Of a stretch of DNA of 64,000 nucleotides, positions 55,568 to 64,000 are shown piece after piece. This DNA comes from [Empedobacter] haloabium. Lineage in GTDB: Bacteria > Pseudomonadota > Gammaproteobacteria > Burkholderiales > Burkholderiaceae_D. Below the pieces are notes generated by a model, which made no database searches, was not told the DNA's origin, and worked only from the letters and a program-made list of their open reading frames with translations. The translations under genes were made by a program, and so were the position numbers. Positions within the stretch are counted from its first letter, which is position 1, and every line of letters begins with the position of its first letter. The DNA lies in the NCBI GenBank assembly GCA_008011715.2, contig CP136508.1:5270001-5334000 (forward strand). Direction: 5' to 3'.

Positions 55568-55739
55568 GCGTGTCTCCCTGGTTGGAACCCGGCCCGGGCT
55601 CGGTATCGAATAGTCCACGGATTGTAGCCTCACTCTCCGCCCCGCGGCCATGCCTCGGCGGAGGTGCAAGCGTGCGCCTTGCGCGAGGCGGGCGTCCTAC
55701 ACTGCTCCTTGCCTGAATAACAATGCCAGGGAGTCCGCC

Positions 55740-56177
55740 ATGTTCAAGAGTATTCTGTTGCCCACCGACGGCTCGGAGCTGTCGGATAAAGCCACCGCCA
55801 TCGCCGTCGAATTCGCCCGGGTGCACGGCGCCCGCATCGTCGGCATCACGGTCATCCAGCCATTCCCTTTCGCGCCGATGACCGATGGCGCCATCATTCC
55901 GGATGCCGAGGTGTTCGAGACCCAGTCCAACGTGGCGGCGCGCAAGAACGTGGACCGCATTGCCGCCGCCGCGGCCGCCGCCGGCATTCCGTTCGAGGGG
56001 ATCGTCGCCAACTCGCACAATCCCTACCAGGAGATCGTCGCGGCCGCCGAGAAGCACAACTGCGACATCATCCTGATGGCCTCGCACGGCCGCAAGGGGC
56101 TGAACAAGCTGTTCCTCGGCAGCGAGACGCAGAAGGTGCTGGCGCACACCCAGCTGCCCGTGCTGGTGCTGCGTTGA
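55740..56177 (+). CDS. Universal stress protein (UspA family)
   Basis: 145 residues, single Usp domain. It starts MFKSILLPTDGSELSDKA, the common N-terminus with the ATP-contacting Asp. The nucleotide loop ASHGRKGLNKLFLGSETQ fits the G2XG9XG(S/T) pattern except that the first Gly is Ala. The end QLPVLVLR is typical. It probably binds ATP and supports stress survival; partners are unknown. The ribosome site is GGGAG at 55729. Its stop is directly followed by the convergent mltA stop. Confidence 0.93.
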   Translation: MFKSILLPTDGSELSDKATAIAVEFARVHGARIVGITVIQPFPFAPMTDGAIIPDAEVFETQSNVAARKNVDRIAAAAAAAGIPFEGIVANSHNPYQEIVAAAEKHNCDIILMASHGRKGLNKLFLGSETQKVLAHTQLPVLVLR

Positions 56178-57404
56178 TTAGGGCGTAACCTTCGGCAGCA
56201 GCACCCACACCTGGCCGCTCTGCTTCATGCGGCCGGCGTTTTCGGCAGCCTCCGGCCCGAAGCCGAAGAAAAAGTCGATTCGGATGGCGCCGCGGATGGC
56301 GCCACCCGTGTCCTGCGCCATCACCAGGCGCTGCAGCGGGATGTCGCTGGCGGCCTGGGTCGTGTTCAGGAACATCGGCACGCCCAGCGGGATCTGGGTG
56401 GCATCCACCGCCACCGAGCGTTGCGGCGTCAGCGGCACGCCCAGCGATCCTTTCGGCCCGACATTCGGGTCGGGCAGCTTTTCCTCGCGGAAGAACACAT
56501 AGCTGGGATTCGTATTGAACAGTTCCTGGCGGCGCGTCGGGTGGCCGGCAATCCAAGCCTTGATGCCCTGCGCCGTGGCCTGCTCCGGTGTCAGCTCGCC
56601 CTGCTCCACCAGCCACTTGCCGATCGATTTATAGGGATGGCCGTTCTGGTCCGCGTACGCGACCCGCACCGTCTCGCCCGTATCGAGCTGCACGCGGCCG
56701 GAGCCCTGCACTTCCAGGAAGAAGGCCTCGACGGGATCGTCCACCCACAGCAGCTCCTTGCCGGCGAAGCCCGGGCTGGCGATTTCGGCCCGGCTGGCGT
56801 ATGGCACCACCTTGTTGCCCTGCAGCCGGCCGCGCAGGCGCTTGCCCTTCAAGTCCGGGTAGACGCTGGTCAGGTCGATCGTCAGCAGGTCGGCCGGCGC
56901 TTTATACAGCGGCGTCTGGTAGGCGCCGGCCTGCCTGCGCGAGCCGCGCAGCTGCGCTTCGTAGTAACCCGTCACGAGGCCGCTGTCGCTGCCGTCCGGC
57001 GCGATCACGCGCTGCGGCTGCAGGAACGACTCGAAGAACAGGCGGATGGCCGCGTCGCTGCTCTTGTCCACCGTGCGCGCGATCGAGCAGGGTTCCTTCC
57101 ACTCGGCACGCTTGCCCAGCACACTGCACGAGGACAGGAACGCGGGCCAGGCCGCGCGCAGGTCATCGCGCGACCAGCCCGGCAGGTCGGCGAACGTGCC
57201 CGGCACGAAGCTGATCTTGCCAGGCACTTCCGGCTGAGGCACCGGTGGCGTAACGGGTGCCGGCTCGGGTTGCGGCACCGGTTGCGGGACTGGCACCGGC
57301 GCGGGCGTCGGCTGCGTCGCGCAACCGGCCAGCAGCGCGGCAATGGCGGCAACGACGGCCAACGGACGAGCGGAACGCGTTAGACTTGGGCGAACGATCA
57401 ACAT
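56178..57404 (-). CDS. mltA: Membrane-bound lytic murein transglycosylase A
   Basis: 408 residues. It cleaves the beta-1,4 bond between MurNAc and GlcNAc, forming 1,6-anhydro ends, at the inner face of the outer membrane. Lipoprotein signal with LLAGC lipobox, then a Pro/Val/Gln-rich spacer (residues 32-60). MltA domain: VTGYYEAQLRGSRRQAGAYQ and GNKVVPYASRAEI; the C-terminal 3D domain has VMAQDTGGAIRGAIRIDFFFG with the catalytic Asp. Length is typical (365-410). It is divergent from the 39-residue gene at 57414, with 9 bp between the start codons. Confidence 0.94.
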   Translation of the reverse strand: MLIVRPSLTRSARPLAVVAAIAALLAGCATQPTPAPVPVPQPVPQPEPAPVTPPVPQPEVPGKISFVPGTFADLPGWSRDDLRAAWPAFLSSCSVLGKRAEWKEPCSIARTVDKSSDAAIRLFFESFLQPQRVIAPDGSDSGLVTGYYEAQLRGSRRQAGAYQTPLYKAPADLLTIDLTSVYPDLKGKRLRGRLQGNKVVPYASRAEIASPGFAGKELLWVDDPVEAFFLEVQGSGRVQLDTGETVRVAYADQNGHPYKSIGKWLVEQGELTPEQATAQGIKAWIAGHPTRRQELFNTNPSYVFFREEKLPDPNVGPKGSLGVPLTPQRSVAVDATQIPLGVPMFLNTTQAASDIPLQRLVMAQDTGGAIRGAIRIDFFFGFGPEAAENAGRMKQSGQVWVLLPKVTP

Positions 57405-57413
57405 GGAGGCAAT

Positions 57414-57533
57414 ATGTGGTATCTGGTGTTGGAAGCATTGGTGGCGCTGTTCCTGCTCGTCTTCATCGTCTGGTGGACGATGCCGCGCAAGAAAAAGGCG
57501 CCGCCGGCCCGGCGGCCGGATCAGCCTGAATGA
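57414..57533 (+). CDS. Small membrane protein (39 residues)
   Basis: ATG preceded by GGAGG (57405-57409), encoding MWYLVLEALVALFLLVFIVWW followed by a basic Pro-rich tail ending RRPDQPE. One membrane segment, N-terminus likely outside and basic tail inside. Good ribosome site and residue pattern suggest a real gene, but its ribosome site overlaps the start region of the divergent mltA. Function unknown; I do not recognise a named family. Confidence 0.6.
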   Translation: MWYLVLEALVALFLLVFIVWWTMPRKKKAPPARRPDQPE

Positions 57534-57560
57534 TAGGACAACGGCGCGCGAACGCCAGGA

Positions 57561-57935
57561 TCAATGCAGGGTGCGTGGCAGCGACAGCACGAATTCGGGG
57601 ATCTTGACCTCGAACTGGTGCCCGTCCTCGGCCACGCAGAAGTATTCGCCCGTCATCGAGCCCTGCGGCGTGCGCAGCTGCGTACCGCTGGTGTATTCGA
57701 ACTGCTCGCCCGGCTGCAGCAGCGGCTGGTGGCCGACCACCCCCAGCCCGCGCACCTCCTCGATGTGGTTGTTCGCGTCCGTGATGATCCAGTGGCGCGA
57801 GATCAGCTGCGCCGCCACCGTGCCGGTGTTCTTGATCGTGATCGAGTACGTGAACACGAAGTTGGTGCGCTCCGGGTCGGACTGCTCGGGCAGGTACTGC
57901 GTTCTCACCGTCACGGCGAAGTCATATTGGGCCAT
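57561..57935 (-). CDS. apaG: ApaG domain protein
   Basis: 124 residues, fibronectin-III-like ApaG fold. Signatures: VRTQYLPEQSDPERTNFVFTYSITIKNTG, ISRHWIITDANNHIEEVRGLGVVGHQPLLQPGE, and GSMTGEYFC. Bacterial ApaG is linked to Co2+ resistance and Mg2+ efflux; the biochemical role is not settled. Length equals the family's 125-130. It stands between the small membrane gene and rpe, divergent from rpe. Confidence 0.94.
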   Translation of the reverse strand: MAQYDFAVTVRTQYLPEQSDPERTNFVFTYSITIKNTGTVAAQLISRHWIITDANNHIEEVRGLGVVGHQPLLQPGEQFEYTSGTQLRTPQGSMTGEYFCVAEDGHQFEVKIPEFVLSLPRTLH

Positions 57936-58083
57936 CGGTATTCCTCGGTTGGTGCTTCACTACATATTAGACCCGCAATTATGCCGAAAATTCAAAAATG
58001 ACGTTTTGCCAAGCGCGACGGCGCGTGCCACGCCCGGCGGCGGCGCAGCGTAAAATAGCGCATCTTTTTTCCACCACCCTGCC

Positions 58084-58749
58084 ATGACTACCTACCGCAT
58101 CGCCCCCAGCATCCTGTCCGCCGACTTCGCCCGCCTGGGCGAGGAAGTGAAGAACGTCGTCGCCGCCGGCGCCGACATCATCCACTTCGACGTGATGGAC
58201 AACCATTATGTGCCGAACCTGACCGTCGGCCCGCTGGTGTGCCAGGCGATCCGCCCGCACGTCCAGGTGCCGATCGACGTGCACCTGATGGTCAAGCCCG
58301 TCGATCGCATCATCCCCGATTTCGCCAAGGCAGGCGCGAACATCATCACCTTCCACCCGGAAGCTTCGGACCACCTCGACCGCTCGCTGCAGCTGATCCG
58401 CGACCACGGCTGCAAGGCCGGCCTCGTGTTCAACCCGGCCACGCCGCTGTCCTACCTGGAGCACGTGATGGACAAGATCGACATGATCCTCATCATGTCC
58501 GTCAATCCGGGCTTCGGCGGCCAGTCCTTCATCCCGCAGGCGCTCAAGAAAATCGAGCAGGCCCGCCGCCTGATCGACGAATCGGGCCGCGACATCCTGC
58601 TGGAAGTGGACGGCGGCATCAAGATCGACAATATCGCCGCCGCCGCGAAAGCCGGCGCCGACACCTTCGTGGCCGGCTCCGCCATCTTCGGCCAGCCCGA
58701 CTACAAGGCCGTCATCGACGCGATGCGCGCCAAGCTGGCGGAGGTATAA
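58084..58749 (+). CDS. rpe: Ribulose-phosphate 3-epimerase
   Basis: 221 residues, TIM barrel. It interconverts ribulose-5-phosphate and xylulose-5-phosphate. [33 protein letters not shown] (metal His and Asp), [27 protein letters not shown] and [10 protein letters not shown] are all intact. gph follows immediately, with its ATG directly after the rpe stop codon, an order common in proteobacteria. Confidence 0.97.
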   Translation: MTTYRIAPSILSADFARLGEEVKNVVAAGADIIHFDVMDNHYVPNLTVGPLVCQAIRPHVQVPIDVHLMVKPVDRIIPDFAKAGANIITFHPEASDHLDRSLQLIRDHGCKAGLVFNPATPLSYLEHVMDKIDMILIMSVNPGFGGQSFIPQALKKIEQARRLIDESGRDILLEVDGGIKIDNIAAAAKAGADTFVAGSAIFGQPDYKAVIDAMRAKLAEV

Positions 58750-59463
58750 ATGACGGCGGCCGCTCACCCACTGTGCGGCGTGCGCGCCGCCATCATCGAC
58801 CTGGACGGCACGATGCTCGACACCGTGCCGGACTTTCACGTCGCCATCAACCGCATGCGGGGCGAGTTGGGCCTGCCCTCCATCACGGCCGAGCAGATCA
58901 AGAACATGGTCGGCAAGGGCTCGGAAAACCTGATCCGCAGCGTGCTTGCGCTGGACCATGACGACGCCGGCATCGAGCGCCACTTCACCGACGCGATGGA
59001 CGCCTACCAGCGCCACTACCTGGCCATCAACGGCCACCACAGCACGCTGTATCCGGACGTGGCGGCGGGCCTGGCCGAGCTGAAGCTGGCCGGGCTGCGC
59101 CTGGCCTGCGTGACCAACAAGCCGCTGGCGTTCGCGCTGCCGCTGTTGAAGCTGAAGGAACTGGACGGCTATTTCGACGTGATCTACGGCGGCGACTCGT
59201 TCCCGAAAAAGAAACCCGATCCAATGCCGCTGCTGAAGGCCTGCGAGTTCTTCGGCCTGCCGCCGGCCCAGGTGGTGGCGATCGGCGATTCGTCCAACGA
59301 TGCCGAAGCCGCGCGCGCCGCCGGCTGCCCCGTGCTGACGGTACCGTATGGTTATAACCACGGCGCGGCTATACACGAAACGGATTCCGATGGTATAGTT
59401 GACACGCTGTTGCATGCGGCAAGGTTAATCGGCATGCACAACAAACCTGCGGAACCCGTCTAA
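58750..59463 (+). CDS. gph: Phosphoglycolate phosphatase
   Basis: 237 residues, HAD superfamily. It hydrolyses 2-phosphoglycolate, for instance from DNA repair. Motif I IIDLDGTMLDTVPDF with the nucleophile Asp, a helical cap, motif II ACVTNKPL, Lys in KKKPDPMPLL, and motif IV AIGDSSNDAEAARAAG. It sits between rpe and the trp leader. Substrate is inferred from the rpe-gph-trpE context. Confidence 0.93.
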   Translation: MTAAAHPLCGVRAAIIDLDGTMLDTVPDFHVAINRMRGELGLPSITAEQIKNMVGKGSENLIRSVLALDHDDAGIERHFTDAMDAYQRHYLAINGHHSTLYPDVAAGLAELKLAGLRLACVTNKPLAFALPLLKLKELDGYFDVIYGGDSFPKKKPDPMPLLKACEFFGLPPAQVVAIGDSSNDAEAARAAGCPVLTVPYGYNHGAAIHETDSDGIVDTLLHAARLIGMHNKPAEPV

Positions 59464-59491
59464 ACAACTCGGCGCATCGGCACCACCAAGC

Positions 59492-59569
59492 ATGTTTCTC
59501 AACAAACGACACAACGTTACCCACCGGGGCTCGATTGAGGCCTGGCTATGGCGACGCTGGCAATCCTGA
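59492..59569 (+). CDS. trpL: trp leader peptide
   Basis: A 25-residue reading frame beginning MFLNKRHNV and ending EAWLWRRWQS. Three Trp codons in six, close to the end, and its position 150 bp before trpE, are the mark of a tryptophan attenuation leader. Ribosome stalling here at low Trp-tRNA should favour trpE expression. The preceding sequence lacks a strong Shine-Dalgarno site. Confidence 0.85.
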   Translation: MFLNKRHNVTHRGSIEAWLWRRWQS

Positions 59570-59718
59570 GCTGAATAAGCCAATCTGATTGCTGCCGTCG
59601 GCGTTTGTGCTCGACCTTTGCGCGACCTTTCCGCGCAATTCTCCTCGTACGCCACTGGCAGGTTTTTTGAACCTCACCGCCACCACCACACCTATCAGGT
59701 GGCGGATTGGAGAGAACC
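59570..59718 (+). promoter_or_regulatory. trp attenuator region
   Basis: GGCAATC at the Trp codons (59558) can pair with GATTGC (59586), and a T6 run is at 59663-59668. CCGCCACC (59677-59684) pairs with GGTGGCGG (59698-59705) right before the trpE ribosome site GGAGAG. The second arm could instead pair with CGCCAC at 59650. I could not identify a classical terminator stem directly before the T run, so the exact switch is unresolved. Confidence 0.5.
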
Positions 59719-61215
59719 ATGACCGAACTCGAATTCAAATCGCTGGCCACGCAAGGCTACAACCGTATCCCCCTGATCGCGGAAGCCTTCGCCGACCTGG
59801 AAACGCCGCTGTCGCTGTACCTGAAGCTGGCGCAGACGCAGAACACGGGCAAGAACACCTTCCTGCTCGAATCCGTCGTCGGCGGCGAGCGCTTCGGCCG
59901 CTTCTCCTTCATCGGCCTGCCCGCGCAGACGGTGCTGCGCACGCACGGCAGCCACACCGAGATCATCCGCAACGGCGAAGTGATCGAGACGCACGACGGT
60001 AACCCGCTGGAATTCATCGAACAGTACCAGGCCCGTTTCAAGGTCGCGCTGCGTCCCGGCATGCCGCGCTTCTGCGGCGGCCTGGCCGGCTACTTCGGCT
60101 ACGACACGGTGCGCCACATCGAAAAAAAGCTGGCGGCCGGCGCGCCGAAGGACGACCTGGGCCTGCCGGACATTCAGCTGATGGTCACCGAAGAACTGGC
60201 CGTCATCGACAACCTGTCCGGCAAGCTGTACCTGATCGTGTATGCCGACACCACGCAGGCGGAATCGTTCTCGAAAGCGCGCCAGCGCCTGAAGGACCTG
60301 CGCGCGCTGCTGCGCCGCGGTGTCGATGCACCCGTCACGTCGTCTTCCGTGCGCACGGAAATCATCCGCGACTTCGCCAAGGAAGACTACCTGAAGGCGG
60401 TGGCGAAGGCCCATGAATACGTGATGGCCGGCGACCTGATGCAGGTGCAGATCGGCCAGCGCCTGCGCAAACCTTACGTGGATTCGCCGCTGACCCTGTA
60501 CCGCGCGCTGCGTTCGCTGAACCCGTCGCCGTACATGTACTACTACAACTTCGGTGACATGCAGATCGTCGGCGCGTCGCCCGAGATCCTCGTTCGCAAC
60601 GAGACGTTACCGGACGGCGAAAAGAAAGTGACCCTGCGCCCCATCGCCGGCACGCGCCCACGCGGCGCCACGCCGGAAAAGGATGCGCAACTGGCCGAGG
60701 AGCTGCTGGCCGATCCGAAGGAGATCGCCGAGCACGTGATGCTGATCGACCTGGCGCGCAATGACCTGGGCCGCATCTCGGAGACGGGCAGCGTGAAGGT
60801 CACCGACCGCATGGTCATCGAAAAATACTCGCACGTACAGCACATCGTCTCGAACGTGGAGGGCAAGCTGAAGGCCGGCATGTCCAACCTGGACGTGCTG
60901 CGCGCCACCTTCCCGGCCGGCACCCTGACCGGTGCGCCGAAGGTGCGCGCGATGGAAGTCATCGACGAGCTGGAAATCTCCAAGCGCGGCATCTACGGCG
61001 GCGCCTGCGGCTACCTGTCGTTCGGCGGCGAGATGGACGTGGCGATCGCGATCCGCACGGGCGTCGTCAAGGACGGCATGCTGTACGTGCAGGCCGCCGC
61101 CGGCATCGTGGCGGACTCGATACCGGAAATGGAGTGGCAGGAAACCGAGAACAAGGCGCGCGCCGTGCTGCGCGCGGCCGAACAAGTACAAGATGGCCTG
61201 GATGGGGAGTTCTGA
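59719..61215 (+). CDS. trpE: Anthranilate synthase component I
   Basis: 498 residues. It makes anthranilate from chorismate with ammonia from TrpG. The Trp feedback site LLES appears in [17 protein letters not shown]. The chorismate-binding domain has [63 protein letters not shown] and [17 protein letters not shown] start it at 59719, six bases after GGAGAG, rather than at a GTG four codons earlier. First structural gene after the trp leader; trpG starts 1 bp after its stop. Confidence 0.97.
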   Translation: MTELEFKSLATQGYNRIPLIAEAFADLETPLSLYLKLAQTQNTGKNTFLLESVVGGERFGRFSFIGLPAQTVLRTHGSHTEIIRNGEVIETHDGNPLEFIEQYQARFKVALRPGMPRFCGGLAGYFGYDTVRHIEKKLAAGAPKDDLGLPDIQLMVTEELAVIDNLSGKLYLIVYADTTQAESFSKARQRLKDLRALLRRGVDAPVTSSSVRTEIIRDFAKEDYLKAVAKAHEYVMAGDLMQVQIGQRLRKPYVDSPLTLYRALRSLNPSPYMYYYNFGDMQIVGASPEILVRNETLPDGEKKVTLRPIAGTRPRGATPEKDAQLAEELLADPKEIAEHVMLIDLARNDLGRISETGSVKVTDRMVIEKYSHVQHIVSNVEGKLKAGMSNLDVLRATFPAGTLTGAPKVRAMEVIDELEISKRGIYGGACGYLSFGGEMDVAIAIRTGVVKDGMLYVQAAAGIVADSIPEMEWQETENKARAVLRAAEQVQDGLDGEF

Positions 61216-61216
61216 C

Positions 61217-61780
61217 ATGCTGCTGATGATCGACAACTATGACTCCTTCACCTACAACATCGTGCAGTACTTCGGTGAGCTGGGCGAGGACGTGCGCACC
61301 TTCCGCAACGACGAGATCACGATCGAGCAGATCGAGGCACTGAACCCGGACCGCATCTGCATCTCGCCGGGACCGAAGGCACCGGCGCAGGCGGGCATCT
61401 CCGTCGAGGTGCTGAAGCACTTCGCCGGCAAGAAACCGATCCTGGGCGTATGCCTGGGCCACCAGGCCATCGGCGAGGCGTTCGGCGGCAAGGTAATCCG
61501 CGCCAAGCAGGTCATGCACGGCAAGACCTCGGCCATCGCCCACACGGGCGTCGGCGTGTTCGCCGGCCTGCCCAGCCCCTTCACGGTGATCCGCTACCAC
61601 TCGCTGGCGATCGAACGCGCTTCGCTGCCCGCCTGCCTGGAAGTGACGGCATGGACCGACGATGGCGAAATCATGGGGGTGCGGCACAAGGACTTCGATA
61701 TCGAAGGCGTGCAGTTCCACCCCGAATCGATCCTGTCCGAGCATGGCCATGCCCTGCTGAAGAACTTCCTCGTCCGCTAA
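61217..61780 (+). CDS. trpG: Anthranilate synthase component II
   Basis: 187 residues, class I glutamine amidotransferase. It supplies ammonia to Trp[51 protein letters not shown] (catalytic Cys), [14 protein letters not shown] (His-Glu). The PabA/TrpG family can serve folate synthesis as well; the operon context favours tryptophan. It follows trpE by 1 bp. Confidence 0.97.
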   Translation: MLLMIDNYDSFTYNIVQYFGELGEDVRTFRNDEITIEQIEALNPDRICISPGPKAPAQAGISVEVLKHFAGKKPILGVCLGHQAIGEAFGGKVIRAKQVMHGKTSAIAHTGVGVFAGLPSPFTVIRYHSLAIERASLPACLEVTAWTDDGEIMGVRHKDFDIEGVQFHPESILSEHGHALLKNFLVR

Positions 61781-61790
61781 GGAGCGCACC

Positions 61791-62828
61791 ATGCCGATCA
61801 CCCACCAGGAAGCCCTCGTTCGCTGCATCGAACACCGGGAAATCTTCCACGACGAGATGCTGCACCTGTTCCGCCAGATCATGAGCGGCGAGATGTCGCC
61901 CGTGATGGTCGCGGCCCTGACGATGGGCCTGCGCGTGAAGAAGGAAACCATCGGCGAGATCACCGCCGCCGCGCAGGTCATGCGCGAGTTTTCCACCAAG
62001 GTGCCGATGGCCGACACCACCAACCTGCTCGACATCGTCGGCACCGGTGGCGACGGCGCGCATACCTTCAATATCAGCAGCGCGGCGATGTTCGTCGCCG
62101 CCGCCGCCGGTGCGCGCATCGCCAAGCATGGCGGGCGCAGCGTGTCCTCGTCATCCGGCAGCGCCGACCTGATCGAATCGCTGGGCGCCAACATCAACCT
62201 GAAGCCGGAGCAGATCGCGCAATCGATCGCGCAGACGGGCATCGGCTTCATGTTCGCCCCGAACCACCACGCCGCCATGAAGCACGTGGCGCCGGTGCGG
62301 CGCGAGCTGGGCGTGCGCTCGATCTTCAACATCCTGGGCCCGCTGACCAATCCGGCCGGCGCGCCGAACATCCTGATGGGCGTGTTCCACCCCGACCTCG
62401 TCGGCATCCAGGTGCGGGTACTGCAACGCCTCGGTGCCCAGCATGCGCTGGTGGTCTACGGCCGCGACAATATGGACGAAGTGTCCCTCGGCGCCGGCAC
62501 GATGGTGGGCGAACTGGTCAACGGCGAAATCCGCGAATACGAAATCCATCCGGAAGACTTCGGCCTGGCGATGATCGCCAGCCGCAACCTGAAGGTGGCC
62601 GACGCCGCCGAATCGAAGCTGAAGGTGATGGAAGCGCTGTCCGGCGCACCCGGTCCCGCCAGCGACATCGTCGCCCTGAATGCGGGCACGGCGCTGTATG
62701 CGGCAGGCGTCGCCTCCTCCATCGAGGATGGTCTGGCGAAGGCACGCGCGGCCGTCAGTTCCGGCGCGGCGGTGGCGAAGCTGCAGCAGTTCGTCGAAGT
62801 CACGCAAACGCTCGGCGCGAGTAACTGA
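61791..62828 (+). CDS. trpD: Anthranilate phosphoribosyltransferase
   Basis: 345 residues. It couples anthranilate with PRPP. The PRPP site is [59 protein letters not shown] and [13 protein letters not shown] are family hallmarks. AAGGAG (61779-61784) overlaps the trpG stop and precedes the ATG. The next gene begins 1 bp after its stop. Confidence 0.97.
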   Translation: MPITHQEALVRCIEHREIFHDEMLHLFRQIMSGEMSPVMVAALTMGLRVKKETIGEITAAAQVMREFSTKVPMADTTNLLDIVGTGGDGAHTFNISSAAMFVAAAAGARIAKHGGRSVSSSSGSADLIESLGANINLKPEQIAQSIAQTGIGFMFAPNHHAAMKHVAPVRRELGVRSIFNILGPLTNPAGAPNILMGVFHPDLVGIQVRVLQRLGAQHALVVYGRDNMDEVSLGAGTMVGELVNGEIREYEIHPEDFGLAMIASRNLKVADAAESKLKVMEALSGAPGPASDIVALNAGTALYAAGVASSIEDGLAKARAAVSSGAAVAKLQQFVEVTQTLGASN

Positions 62829-62829
62829 G

Positions 62830-63573
62830 ATGTTCGGCATCCACGACCTGACGTTGTTCATCGTTTCGGGTCTGCTGCTGAACATCATGCCGGGGCCCGA
62901 TTCCCTCCTCATCATGACGCGCAGCGCCACCCAGGGCTGGCGCGCCGGCTGCGTCACCGCGCTGGGCATCGGTGCCGGCACGATGGTGCACGTATTCGCG
63001 GCGGCCGTCGGTTTGTCGGCGCTGCTGGCCACATCCGCCACGGCGTTCAATGTGGTCAAGTGGGTTGGCGCGGCGTATATCGTGTGGTGCGGGATCGGTA
63101 TGCTGCGTGCCAAGCAAAACCCGGAAGCAAAAGCCGGGGTCAGAAAGGAGTGCTCGCATGCATGCGAGCACCGCTGCGCAAGCAAGGAGCGATGCTCCTT
63201 GAAACCCCTGCTCCGCCCCGACGGGTCTGACCCCGGCCTTACGCCGTTGGGTGGAAAGCCTGTATCGATGCTACGCATCTTCGCGCAGGGCTTCCTGACC
63301 AACGTCCTGAACCCGAAAGTGGCACTGTTCTTCCTGGCCTTCGTGCCGCAATTCATCAGCGCGGACGCGCCCAACAAGCCGCTCGCCTTCGTCATCCTGG
63401 GCTGCATCTTCAATTTCAACGGCATGTTGTGGTGTAACGGCCTGGCCGTCTTCACTGCTTTTGCCAGCGCGCGCCTGAAGGTCAAGCCGCGCGTGGCGCT
63501 GTGGCTGAACCGGGTAACCGGCGGCCTGTTCCTGATGCTGGGCGCGCGCCTGGCGCTGGCCGAACGCAACTAA
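62830..63573 (+). CDS. LysE/RhtB family exporter with a palindromic insert
   Basis: 247 residues, against about 210 for the family. It probably exports an amino acid through the inner membrane. LLLNIMPGPDSLLIMTRSATQGWRAG is the conserved start, GIGAGTMVHVFAAAVG and QGFLTNVLNPKVALFFLAF the second and fourth segments. Codons 102-136 are the repeat element at 63133-63237 and encode a Cys/His-rich peptide placed in the cytoplasmic loop between segments 3 and 4. Without it the protein would be 212 residues. The frame is kept, so it may still work. It sits between trpD and trpC, 1 bp after trpD. Confidence 0.9.
   Translation: MFGIHDLTLFIVSGLLLNIMPGPDSLLIMTRSATQGWRAGCVTALGIGAGTMVHVFAAAVGLSALLATSATAFNVVKWVGAAYIVWCGIGMLRAKQNPEAKAGVRKECSHACEHRCASKERCSLKPLLRPDGSDPGLTPLGGKPVSMLRIFAQGFLTNVLNPKVALFFLAFVPQFISADAPNKPLAFVILGCIFNFNGMLWCNGLAVFTAFASARLKVKPRVALWLNRVTGGLFLMLGARLALAERN
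63133..63237. repeat. 105-bp nested palindromic element inside the LysE-family gene
   Basis: Perfect 12-bp terminal inverted repeats GCCGGGGTCAGA (63133-63144) and TCTGACCCCGGC (63226-63237). Inside are a 22-bp perfect palindrome (63150-63171, centre CATGCATG) and a 7-bp hairpin AAGGAGC/GCTCCTT (63184-63200). Length is exactly 35 codons with no stop in the gene's frame. The GGGGTCAG core also occurs in the element at 4810-4967, and the GGGTCAG core in the one at 24317-24446. Confidence 0.85.
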
Positions 63574-63585
63574 CCGATCGAATCC

Positions 63586-64000
63586 ATGTCCGATATCCTG
63601 AACAAAATCCTGGCCGTGAAGGCCGACGAAGTGGCGGCGGCGAAAAAGCACCGCAGCCTGGCCAGCCTGCGCGACGAAGTGGAGCGCGACACCGCCTTGC
63701 GCGCCGGCCTGCGCGGCTTCGAGGCCAGCCTGCGCCGCCGCATCGCCGCCGGCCAGGCCGGCGTGATTGCCGAAGTGAAGAAGGCGTCGCCGTCGAAGGG
63801 CGTGCTGCGCGCCGATTTCCAGCCGGCCGCCATCGCGGCCAGCTACGAGAACGGCGGCGCGGCCTGCCTGTCCGTGCTGACGGACGAGCAGTTCTTCCAG
63901 GGCAGCGCGCAGTACCTGGAGCAGGCGCGCGCCGCCTGCGCCATTCCCGTTCTGCGCAAGGACTTCATGGTCGACATGTACCAGATCTACGAAGCCCGCG
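63586..64000 (+). CDS. trpC: Indole-3-glycerol-phosphate synthase (3' end outside window)
   Basis: 138 codons visible of about 265. It closes CdRP to indole-3-glycerol phosphate. Begins [21 protein letters not shown]; catalytic Glu and Lys appear in [17 protein letters not shown], then [14 protein letters not shown] and [18 protein letters not shown] (Lys). All family positions seen so far are intact. It starts 12 bp after the LysE-family gene and continues the trp genes. Confidence 0.96.
   Translation, partial: MSDILNKILAVKADEVAAAKKHRSLASLRDEVERDTALRAGLRGFEASLRRRIAAGQAGVIAEVKKASPSKGVLRADFQPAAIAASYENGGAACLSVLTDEQFFQGSAQYLEQARAACAIPVLRKDFMVDMYQIYEAR

Overview
The window is a high-GC proteobacterial chromosome segment, most consistent with a betaproteobacterium of the Oxalobacteraceae (Massilia / Telluria / Pseudoduganella type). 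The assignment rests on the rRNA sequences, the rpe-gph-trpE gene order, the overall protein repertoire and the codon bias. It is an inference; no database search was possible. Most of the window is ordinary housekeeping and metabolic sequence. The least expected signals are palindromic repeats, one of them embedded in frame inside a protein gene, and helix-preserving differences between two rRNA operons.

Layout. 1-9.5 kb: cell-wall amidase, mutarotase, alpha-carbonic anhydrase, DedA protein, periplasmic cyclophilin, a BIME-like repeat, mutL-miaA, and two identical tRNA-Met genes. 8.2-13.4 kb: small unknown genes, two XapX proteins beside a YtcJ-like amidohydrolase, an MHS-type MFS transporter and a thioredoxin-like protein. 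13.5-24 kb: a pectin locus. A polygalacturonase-like GH28, a pectin methylesterase, a rhamnogalacturonan-acetylesterase-like SGNH hydrolase, a TonB-dependent receptor and a GntR/FadR-type regulator lie on the minus strand. Galactarate dehydratase (garD) and uronate dehydrogenase (udh) lie divergently on the plus strand. Together they can de-esterify and cut pectin outside the cytoplasm, then oxidise galacturonate through galactarate. 24.0-24.5 kb: a cluster of perfect palindromes.

24.5-29.9 kb and 49.0-54.8 kb: two complete rRNA operons, both on the minus strand (16S, tRNA-Ile, tRNA-Ala, 23S, 5S), about 24.8 kb apart. The second has an extra 5S gene with its own terminator. Between them lie a lipid A modification set (PAP2 phosphatase, EptA-like phosphoethanolamine transferase, two-component system) and a plus-strand cobalamin cluster (cobT-cobS-cobC, cobalamin riboswitch, btuB-btuC-btuD-cobO-cobB-cobU-cbiB-cobD-btuF-cobQ), followed by a DHA2-type MFS exporter. 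The cobalamin genes cover uptake, adenosylation, amidation and nucleotide-loop assembly. No early corrin-ring genes are in the window.

54.8-64 kb: enoyl-CoA hydratase, universal stress protein, mltA, a 39-residue membrane protein, apaG, rpe, gph, then the tryptophan genes. These start with a leader peptide carrying three Trp codons and continue trpE-trpG-trpD, a LysE-family exporter and trpC (cut by the window end). The LysE-family gene contains a 105-bp nested palindromic element of exactly 35 codons.
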